Shown in pieces: positions 21,511 through 33,500 of a stretch of DNA of 64,000 bases (the first letter of the stretch is position 1; every line of letters starts with the position of its first letter). The position numbers and the translations under genes are program-made. Source of the stretch: Zanthoxylum bungeanum (lineage: Eukaryota; Streptophyta; Magnoliopsida; Sapindales; Rutaceae); assembly GCA_019454045.1 (NCBI GenBank), contig SKCR01038121.1, positions 85,911 through 149,910 of the forward strand, given 5' to 3'. Under the pieces are notes generated by a model. The model was not told the origin of the DNA. It saw only the letters and a list, made by a program, of their open reading frames with translations, and searched no databases.

Positions 21511-24500
21511 CTATTCAGAACCTGAATCAATAGACAGATACAATCGCGGCCTTACAGAGCGCTTTTGGCGAGGAAATGAGAATGGACTATCTGAACTTTG
21601 CCTGCTTGCCTTCTCAGATTTTCTATCGTTCATACCAAGAAGCAAAGAAGCTGCAGAAGATAAAACATTCCAGACATCTTTTAAAAAAATTAAAGAATTT
21701 TCTTTTAATACAAAATTAAAGAATTTGCAATGCAGAAATATAGTTATTCGGCAGCCATAACACTTAAATCTTTGATACATGTGAACAATTCTTGCCACAA
21801 GGTTGGCAAGAATCCATACTGAATCCCCAATCCAATATGAGGAATTATGATTATAATTAGAGAAAACATTGAAACTTGAGAACTTCATACACCACTAAAC
21901 ATATTTATTCCTAACCAATTTTTCCATCATTTCTATATATGTAACACCGGATCTAAATAATTACAAGCATGCTTCTAAAAAGCAACTAGCAAGAAACTTC
22001 CTTCACTAAATCTGTCATGATTTTATATCTTTAAATTTAAACAATTTTATCTCTTCAAAGAATAAGGGAACGAACCAGTGTCAGCTAAAGAATCCATGGC
22101 ACTTTCTCTGGAATGTACCGGCAGTTTTGAATTTAATCCATTTGCAGCTGCTAACTCATTGTGACCGCCAGTGCCGGTGGCACCACCACCAAGCCTTAGG
22201 GATATCCAATCCTCAGTACGAATACCGTTGGCCATATCAGCTCGATCTCTCAAATCAGACTGCACTGATGTATCTGAAGGCCTTGTTGGAAGAAAAATCT
22301 GAAAAGAGGGATTATCAACTACGCTATCATTCTTGTCAGTCGGAGCCCCAACATTAGAACCTGGGACTAAAGATGCAGACCCCATTGCAGTATCTGGAGC
22401 CAATGTATAACAATTCATTGGTGTAGGAGAGTTGATAGAGCCATGCTGCAAATCCACTAAACCATCTGGGACGTCAGCATCTGAACTAAATAGCTGAAAA
22501 CCTGGCCCTCCTTGAGTTCCAGGTGGTAAATGCCAAAGAGGCATCCCAAAATCATTGTCATTGGCAGCAAGAAAACCCAAGCACAAGTCCCCACCAGCAC
22601 CAATAGCAGGATCTTCAGGGAAGGAATTGGCAATTCCTGCAGAGGGCAGAGGAAAAGAAACCCCACCAGCAGCATTTTGATTGTTGCTGTATATATTTTC
22701 AGAAGATAATAGGAGGTCAGTCTCATCTTCTGAATCACTAAGAACAATAACTTCTGCATTGCCAACTGGTGCAGATGGATTTCCGTCAGCAAATCCATAT
22801 GCCGGGTCAACATTCAAGGTCATAGAATCCTGCTCTATTCCATTGTTGGTGAGATCGAAAGTCCCACCACCATCTCGATTTACGCTTGAATCTTCTCCAT
22901 CCCAACCACTTCCAGTAGCACTGCTGCTCATTGGGATAACTTTCGGATCATGATTTACAAACTTTTCATGTAATCTATTACTAGAAGAGCCATTCATTTC
23001 TTCAGGTTTGCTAACTTCCCACAACCCGTTGCGGTTCTTCCTGATTCCAAGTTTCAAACCAATATGACCTTCTGAAACACCTTCCTGCTTAACATGCTTC
23101 AACATTTCCACTTTTGCTTTATCCTCCCCACCAGCAGGAGCACAGAGAGAACCATCAGGAAAGTGCCAGAATGCCAGATCCCCAACTTCCTGACGGTCAC
23201 TTTCGCTTCCAGTTTTCACACGCCAAGAACCATCAGGCTTCACCTCAATTTCTGTAATCTCTTCCCCACAATTTCTCATCTACACACAAATGTAAACCAT
23301 ATAGTATATATATGTTTGTAGACTTTCTAACAAATAAACTTTCAATAGGTCAAGAAAAGAACACTACCTTAGATGTGATGCGATTGAAATATGGATCAAC
23401 AATTACATTCTCCAGTGAGTAGTTCCTAAGACAAATAGGGCACTGCCACTGCAGACAGAGACCAATAGCAATGCTTGTCAGAAATAACAAATGACAAGAA
23501 GAGGACAAAAAGGGAAAAGGAAGAAGAAGAAAACAAGCATATATCGTTTAATTGAATTGCCTTTCTAGAACGTTGGTTGAGCTCCACAAAAACTTCGAGA
23601 TCGAAACAGCCCATGTGAACACAGGGCTTAAATCTTCCTGCAACCTTCATCCTTGAACCACTCATCTAAGAACCAGAAAAAACAAGAATATCAATATACA
23701 CTGCAAAAAAACAATTGCAGCAGCTTAGCAATCGAAGTACCTACAACTGTGCTGTTACCAGAATCTAATCCCAACTGAAACAGTATTATTAACATGGAAA
23801 TTTTAAGAATTACATTACAACAATTTCCCATGTTACAAAAAGTTACTATTAGGGTAAAGAGAAGGTAATTAAACAAGTGAACAACTCAACATGAGAATAA
23901 TATTCTTCATTATCCACATACCGAAGTCAACTGCATGTTAATTTTTTTGGTCATATTACCACTGCGTACAAAATCTTCAAGGGTAAAGTTAAAAACACAC
24001 TACTAATATCATTTTTTTTTTTAAAAAGACCATGGACGAACACTGTATATGCTAAAAATATACACATAGTACTCTATATGTTATTCATGTAAGTAACAAA
24101 GAGGATCAAGAATACAAAACTGTGGTTCTCCGAATCTCTTAAATTGAGGATGTCTCAAGCATGGACCTATATTAAAACCCTTCAACCCTATATGCCGAAA
24201 CATCAAATCAACCCATTTGGCGTAAACCAGACCCTCTATAAATATTATGATATATTATTCACTGGTAGTGGTAGTACTAGTGTCATTATTCAACAAATTC
24301 AGTACCATGAATATTAGGACTTAGAAACAGCCAACTTGTCCTAGAAATTGGACCTCTTTTCAAGAAAGCTGATGATGCCAGAACTTCATGAAACTCTTCG
24401 ATGTATTAGAGTCACTAACAGTGAAAATAGCATGTCCGTACTAAATGTGTGCTGTGGGAGCAGTTTACATCTTTGAGAGCCCCAAGGAAAGCATAAAAAT

Positions 24501-27500
24501 GTTTTTGAAACAGAAAGCATAAAAATGTTGGGAAGCTAATATTGCACATGTGACACGAGGAATTAGATTTTATACAAGCATAGAACTTGCTAAAAAGGTC
24601 ACCTCACAAACTGTTGCTAAGCATCATTGTCATAAACAATGAACTATGTCATTTGTAGGAATTAGAGGTCTAAGTTAAAGGAAAAATTAGCCGAGGCTTT
24701 CTCCAAATGCTCAAATCAGCATTAAAAAAAAGCTGGATAAAACACTTCCAAATATAACACCAAGAATGCATAGACAGAATGCCAAATCAAGCAGTGTCTA
24801 ATCATCTGCCCAACAAGCAACATCATGATTGTAATCAACAGATTCAATCATCTATATAAAAGGGAGCGCTTAGGTGGGTTTTTCAAGCAGCCGCTTAGGC
24901 AGCTATAGGCACGCGTTTTAGGTAAGACCCTAGACAGTAGACACTTTGACTGGTCAAAGGCAGCGCTTGGGCAGTGCTTGGGCAGGTTGAACTACCAAAA
25001 AGCCTTGCCCCGCCAACCACATTTGACAGCATAGGTTATCATTGATTAGGAAAAATTTTGGAAGCACTCAAAGACCAATGCTAGGTTTCAAGCATCTTGT
25101 AAATCAGCCATTGCTTTAAGCTGGCATCTCAAGCATTGTTAAACAGTTTATGTGGCGTTTAATACAGATCCTAGGTGCAACTTTTTTCCCCTGTTTTTCT
25201 GATTCTACTTTTGACAGTCTTGCAATTACGCCACAATTATTAATCCTTCTCTGGTTATCCGGAACAACTAATAAGTATAAATTAGATACGGTATATCCAT
25301 TTACTAAATCTCCAACATTTCCATGTAGAGAAGGATGAACAAAGGGGTTGTTTTTGGCTCTTGTCCTTGATGGATCCTCCATCAACATAGACATAAGAGA
25401 GCAGCAACAATTGCTGCACATCAAGCCAAAAAATTGGGGAAAGGTGAAGCTACAGTGACAACAGTAACAGAGGAAAACTGTTCATTCATTCGCTTAAAGC
25501 ACCACTTCACTGTTCCCACTTCAAATTATACAAGGCCACTGTGTTGATCTCCCAGCAACAACAATTGCTGCAAACCACACAAAAGTGTATATATGATGAA
25601 GCTACAGTGCACTCTGAGAATAAAACTATTTTGCTTCTTGGCTGTGAACAAGATGCAACACTTGCACCAACACTATCCAACTTCATCATCTCACGCAAAG
25701 CCAGTGTTATGATTTCCAAGCAACAACAATAGCTGCAAATCACAGCAAAAGGGTGAAGAAGATGAGGGTACAGTAAAAGCCATTTGCTCTCTCAATTCAC
25801 ACGTTTGTGATAAATCATGCATTATTATTATTTTTTGGTAATCCTGTGGACACTTTTTTTTTTTTGGAAACCCTGCCACCAAATCACTCAACCCGGGCTT
25901 AAGCAGAGCAGGTAAAACCCCCGGTTGCCCCAGGCTCTTACAAGAAATGCACCCCTTGGACTCAAACTCAAGACCTAACAACCAAGTCATAAGCCCTTTG
26001 CCACCAAGCAACACCCCTTGGGGACCCGTAACCATTTTGTCAATTAATTAGCAACAATTGCTGCAAATCACAAGCACAAGGGTACAGTAAAAGCCATTTG
26101 CTCTCTCAATTCACACGGTTGTGATTCATCGTTGCATTATTTTTTTTTTTGGTAATCCCATAGCCACTTTGTCAATTAATTAAGCCAACTCTTATAAATT
26201 GAACACATAAATTTACACAAATGTAGAGAGGCCACTTGCGTTTACAAACACCTGCATGTAAGTTTACAAACACCTGCATGTAAGTCACAGGGCAACATAG
26301 ATTGACACCAAAAGAATCTTTAACTAGTATATGTAAGTCACAGGGCAACATAGATTGACACCAAAAGAATCTTTAACTTGAATATACAAATGTAAAGAAA
26401 CCACTTGCATTTCACAAACATGTCCGAGTAACTTACCGGACAGCGTAGATTGACACCAAAAGAATCTGCAACTACTTCCAGATCACTATCACTATCAGCA
26501 TTATCAGGAGCATTTCCACCCCCAACACAACGACAAACACGTGCAAGAGCATCTTCCAAACACTCACCATCGGACTCCTTAGGAATCAAGTTGAGAATCT
26601 GACATTACCATGAAACCAGAAGATCACAGAAACATTAAATGTCAAATCTCAAAAACAAAAATAAAAATAAAAGGAATAAATCTTGTAATGATAAATCAGA
26701 AAGTGCAGCAGCAACACTAATTGTTGTCAGAGTAAGGAAACAAAATTTAGAAAGGTCAGCCATTCAGAAAAATGGATTACCTGTTGAACAGTTCGCCGCT
26801 TAACAATTCTAACTCCTAAGCAGAAGATGCGCGCATCACAACCAGTTAATAAAATTTTATTAATTCCGTCTTTTGTGCATGATGTGATCTGACAAAACAA
26901 TAGAAGACAAGCTCAGAAAATGCAAAAAAAAAAAAAAAAAAGCAACAAACCACCTGATACACCTTATTGCAAACTTGTGGCGCCTGCTCACCCACCTGCA
27001 AATGTGTTATCACGTGCACAAACAGAGAAAGACAGATAGAAAGCCAACAAATACATGCTTGCTTGTGCACGTGAGTGCACACAAACACGCATGTGTGCAC
27101 ACAAAAACAGAGCTAACAAATAAGATAGGAAGATGAAAAAAATATTAGAGGCACAAACTTGTTGTGCCTTTACAGAAATAAAACTCACTATTGGACCATC
27201 ATCACGACCATTAGCCCCCAGTAGTTGTGAACCAGGTCTATTAATAGCACGCACGGGTACACCTGTACAAACAATCATAAAAAAGAAAATCACAAGTCCT
27301 TAACAGCAAAAGATAATGATCACATTTTATTATTACGAACCAAAGGATCTCACTAGATATTACATACTAACATAATCTTTTAATTGCGTAAAACTGAATT
27401 ATTATTTTTTTGAAAAGGAAAGAGCATAAAACTGAATATGATATACAAAATGTTGGGATATGATTCACAGAAATAAAATATTTAATTATATGAGAACTAT

Positions 27501-30500
27501 TTATATATCTCACAAATCATCTCAAACATCTCCAATCAGAATAAGAAACAATTCTGGTTCTGGCAAAGTTTATGTAAGAAAAAAATCCATAAATCAGTCA
27601 AAGCAAATTCTATGACTGTACCATTGACCTGTAGATCCGCATACTGCGGCCACTGCATCCTAAATGGGACTTTGTCATTCAAAAGCATACACCATGCCTG
27701 AATAATAACATCATAAACAGGACATGAACATGTTTAATTACTGGAATACTGGTCAAATATAATGAATTATTTAATTTTCCAAACAACCTGAACGTCGTAG
27801 TCTTGCTTTGACAGTAAGTCCTTATCTGCCCTTGTTATTTGAAATGTTCTCTCCACACTCTGTACAGGGTTTGTGCTGAAAAATATTCAATTTGAGATTA
27901 AAAAAATAATAATAAATTACATTAAACTGTGAATAATACTTGGAAACACAGACATATATATACAACCCCAGGATCAATTACTTTAACGCCCGAAATAAAA
28001 GGAAAAATATCTATATAGTGCATACAAATTATTTAGAAGAATAACCATACATGAGATAAAAATTAAAATACAGTGAAGGATGCATGTTTTACTGAGATCA
28101 TCCCGAGTCAGCGAGGTCATCCCAAGTCCACATGAAAACAACCAATAAGTTAGTTTGTATCGCAAGGTCCATACATGACAAGATCATCAACGGACTACAG
28201 TTGCTAATTTGTTATAAACCCATTGTAATTCATCTAAGATGATTTAAAGCATAGTCCACACCTTATAATCTTAAGTAATAAGTACTAATTGTTAGCAATT
28301 CTATGACTAAAAATTTGAAGGAAATTTACTACGGCTGCATGAAACAGACAACACATTGTAATTTGCAACATAAACCATAGTAAGAACCATATTTTACCTC
28401 TGAAATAAGATAAAAATAATAAACCCAAATATTTGTAAACCTGATTCCTTCAAAAACATATGGAATATATAAAAGACCAGCATGCTGAATTAACTTCAAA
28501 ATTACCAAATGTTTCTTTATGCTAATTACCTCCAATTCAACTTTACCCATAGCATAAGAAAAAACTGTTAACCCAACTACGAGCTTGTCAAATTTTGTTA
28601 GAAAAACCACCCTACAATATTCATTTCAGAAGTGCCAGTGAAAAGTCTATGTTAACTGCCTTCATCTTAAATAAAGATTATGCAATTTCACTACAAAGAC
28701 GCAAAAAGGAGGAAAATACAGACCCTGCGTGATTCACATATCAAAAACGTCAACATAACTATAATCAACTCACCCATCGGTTGGAATACTAGTAGTAGTC
28801 AACTTCACAGGGTATAAAGGATGTGCAACTGTAACCCAGAAACTGCGTGCAAATAAAAGAACCATGAGCCCAAAATTCAACAATACGCAAAAAACTAGCT
28901 TAATAGGAAACAACAAGTGATCACTGGATCAAATAAGCCTGTCAAGATTAATGCAATGACTAATCAAGAATTAAAGGTCCATCAAACTCATAAAACTCCA
29001 TATTTAAACTGAATTTTACTTTTTCCCATACAAACTGCAGAGTTCACAAAAATTAAAAGTTAAAACATATTCGACAGCATACTCCAAAGAAAACCTGCCA
29101 GCCAAACACTTCAACCGAGTTCAAGCAAGCCAGCTTCAGGCAGGCTTGCTGTCCCGTTCAAATCATAGTCATGTATGATCATATATTAATATAACATATG
29201 TGCACCTCTTACAATCATACATATTTGTTAATTGTTGATATACCCTTACATCACGGTCAAATAATTTCTCTTAGAAATACTGTATGTCTGTATCTGCCTG
29301 TCTAAAATATTATCATGGCATCTCCTATACATGTATCAACTTCAAAGAAAATTCTAGTCATAATAGTCCTTAGGATCACAGAAGTAATTATCCAAGCTTG
29401 CAAGGGTAAGTGCATATTGTTCAGTAGTTTTACAATTACAATCTCCACTATGGTGTCTGTCTAATTGTATTTGAGACCAAGGGAATATCATGAATTAGGT
29501 TAAAAAAACAGCATAACTTTGAAAACAACTGTAGAAATAAATAGTGAAAAGAAAAGGCCAATCACGAAATAATTTGACAGCTAATTATATAGATTTGACG
29601 GGATTAAAGGATATTTTTCCCACTCTTGCCATGATGTATAAATCACACAAAACTAACAACTCTACAATTGAAATTATGTGAAAATAAAGGACTGTGAATT
29701 GTGATACGTACGGGTCAGCTCGGCTAAGTCGACAGATCTCACAATAAAATAATTCAGGAACTGGTGGATTTCCCTCTGTAGGTCTCTCTGGGATTATAAC
29801 ACAACTCATGTGTTGCCACACATCACATCTAGGATCCTCACACTGCCAATCATCAAAAAAGGGGACAGAACAAAAAGAATCAGTAATTCATTGAGATAAA
29901 GGATTGAACTCCAAATTCAATAGCTACATGCTCCAATACATATCAGATGCAATTTTTTCTACATTAAAAAAGTTATCTGCAGGTGAGATCATAAATATAA
30001 CTTAAAAATTATCCAAAATTATGAAAGAGCATACAAAATACAATTTATACAACATAATAATACAACCTTGATCGTTGACTCAATTTCCAGTGAACTTCCA
30101 CAAGGACAGCGAACTTTTGTATCTGATTGGGTGTAGTCATCCATTTCCCCTTTTGTTTTAATGTTACTGCTATTTGAAACATCCTGTCCTCCCTTTGATG
30201 CCAAATCAATGGCCTCAGAGACCTGCAATTTTCTGGGAATAAGAACACCCAATTTATGCATGTCAGAGGCGGGACTAAAGCATGACATCAAGCCCTATAG
30301 AGGGGCACAACAAAGCTTATAAGTTTTGTAACCATAGACTAAACATATGAAAAATGGAGAACAACATCTGTACGAAAAGGTATTTGTAATTAGCTATCAA
30401 GATGATAAGGAAACTAATAAACCCATGATGGGTGCTATAAACTGAATCATAGAATAGAGGTGCGATAATTAAGAAAACAACCTGTATGTATCATCTATCA

Positions 30501-33500
30501 GTTTTGCCACCTCTTCTTTACTAACAGCACTCTTCTTTGTCGACATCTTCATAACTGGAAAAAAAAAATATATGGGAAAATAATGCATAAGCTACAAGGT
30601 TCCATAATTTCCACCACATCAGTTTTCAAAGACAGAAATCACGTAAACAAAGGTTTCACTGGGGGTGAAGATTCTCATCAGCAGCATCCAAACCACCATG
30701 AATACCACAGTTAGACATACAGATGTTTAGTGTTAAACAACCCCCCACCCAACACCAAAAAAAAAAAAACGAATTAAAATGGAACCTGCCACTTCTTAAC
30801 TTCAATATGCAGTAACGCCTTTTGTGCACATGTAAACAAGCAATTAGGTTGCCTATGATATACATCCTAAGACTAAACATTATCATTCAAAGTCCTGATC
30901 TTTCTCATTAAATAGAAAGTCTAGATCAGGAGAATTCATTTCTTTATTTCTTTTTCTTCAATAAGAAACAAGAACATTATTCATATAATAATGAATGTTC
31001 TCCCTCCTCCTCTCCCTCTGCGTAACACACATATAACACACCTCTCATTCTCTTCCACTCTTTGCTCTCACCTCCTTTACCTCTCATTTCTCTCCCTCAC
31101 CCTCTCCCTCCTCTCTTCCTTTGACACATACACAAAAAAACACCCCTCTCCTCTCACCCTCCCCTCTCCAAAAGAAAAATTATTGACTTGCAAATACACA
31201 AGGCGTGTAAAAAAGAGCCACATACATAGAATTGAAATGAGATAGAAATAAAATTAAAAAGCAATAATGGCTCGACATCAAATAAAAGCACTACAGTTAG
31301 TATGTACTGCACCTGGAAAATGATTTTACAACAATATATCAAAACATTGAGAAAAAATGGCAGACAATAAAAATGGAACTGTACAAAGTACAAACATCTT
31401 TAGTTTCCGACAATATACTAAAGATAGAATGATCAATAATTAGCGGCAAAACAACATTTTTTTCATATTTAGGAGAATGGAAATGGAAAAGAAATTACCT
31501 TGATCATCAGATAAAATGGCTAATATCCGATCGACGAGATCCTACACATATAATATAATAATAAGAACATAATCAGTCAATGACATCCAACAAAAACCAA
31601 GAAAGATAACTTCAAACAAGAAGAAATAATTTTTAAAAATGTGAGCTCAGCAAAAACCCCAATCATTAGAAGCATAGATAACTAACAGGCTGAGGTTATA
31701 AATCTAATTTCTACCGTTATTCTAACTAGTACATTCAAAAAGATTCATTAGCAATAAAAGAACTGAAAATTTTAAACTTAAAAGATAGGATCATGAACAA
31801 ACACGCGCACACGATAATGTCATGGCAAACAAACTGAGAGTTAAAACTTAAAAGCACTAATTATCATCAAGATTCAATAGCACTTGATAACTTGACCACG
31901 AATACCAATGTTTTAAAACCCAGCCTGGCCCCTCAACCCGATATGGGGAGAGAGTTAAGGGTCAGAGGTTAGACTGGGGGCCAATCCGTGGTCAATAATA
32001 AATTATTATTTTACTATGTGTTTTTATAAAAACACTAAAAAAGAATTAAAATAGTCTTTAAAATACATATTATATACTCATTCCATAATATATGAAAACT
32101 ACTTTAAGAGGAAATGTTTTTAAAATACTTGATAGGAAATGTTAATTTTTGGTAAAAACTAATCATATGAATAATCAATTTTTGGTATACTAATCGCTTT
32201 GATAAAAAAAATATAATTATAATGCCATGTGGCATTACAATATAATATATTTGATAGGAAATGTTAGTTTTATTATCATACATATGCAAACAATATAATA
32301 TCGATGCATATATGTTCATCATTTCGCCAACAATCCCTAAACAAAAAAGATCTCTAAAGTGAATTCCAAACCAGTCTTTGTTTCCATTCCCTCACGCTCT
32401 CTTTTGCTCCGTTTCTTTAGTGGCTAGTGGTTACCTACCACCTTACTTAATTAAAGTGAGGCATCTTCTTGTTGGTTTTTAGATCCGCATATCAAGGAAA
32501 GGCAGTAGCCCCATTTTGAAGTGGTTACTGCACATTGAAGATCCTTCTATAGTTGAGTTGCAGATAGAGATGAATATGATACCTCATATCCTGAATTCGT
32601 CAACCTTTAATCGGTCAGCCATGTCCAGTGTTCACTCAACGGCCTACCTATACCCAGTGTTTTAAAATACGTATTGAGGTGCCGCCTCGAGGCGCCGAAT
32701 CGCCGCCTCGAGGCGTCGGCGCGTCGAGGCGGCCGCCTTATATGTCTTCCACCATGCGGCCGCCTTTCACCAATGAGGCGGGCGCCTCAGCCCGCCTCTC
32801 GCCGAATCGCCGAGAGGCGGGCTGAGGCGCCCGCCTCATTGGTGAGCCTTTTTTGTTCCTTATCACACTAAAACGACGACATTTTGGTGCCAAAACGTCG
32901 TCGTTTTGGCATCGTTATATAAAAAAAAGGAATACCTCTGCTTTGCTTTGGGGTTTGTCTCTGCTTTGTTTCTCTCTTCGTCGCTGCTCTGCCTCTTCTG
33001 CATCGTCTCTCGTCGTCATCTCTCTCAGCTCGGTTCCTGCTTTGCGTCTCTCGGCGTCGTCGTCTCTCAGCGTCGTCTGCTTTGCGTCTCTCCTCGTCGT
33101 CTCTCGGCGTCATCATCTCTCGGTTTGCTTCTCTTCTTAATGAATTGTTTTATTTGTTTTAAACAATCATTTATGTTATTTGCTTCTCTCGGCGTTGTCA
33201 TTTATGAATTAAGTGATTGTTTTATTTGCTTTGCGTCTCTCGGCGTCGTCGTCCCTCTCATAATTGTTTTATTTAGGGATTAGTTATCAATAATTTCTTA
33301 AACATACTATGAATTATGAAGAAATTAATGTATTTTGGATTAGTTATCAATTGTTTTTTGAACATACTATGAATTATGAAAAAATGAATGTATTTTGGAT
33401 TATTTTTCCGATTTTCAGCTCGAGGCGCCCGCCTCACCGCCTCGAGGAGGTCCGCCTCGCGCCTCAATGGCCGGCCGCCTCGAGGCGCCTTCACGTATTT

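Noticed and set aside
26988..27293. 101-codon minus-strand frame that starts in SIZ1 exon 10 and continues beyond it
   Set aside because: It is read-through of intron 10; the GTGAGT donor at 27188 and the in-phase exon 11 give the expected protein.
30991..31245. 84-codon frame with [13 protein letters not shown]
   Set aside because: It is a CT-rich microsatellite-like tract inside SIZ1 intron 3, opposite to the gene.
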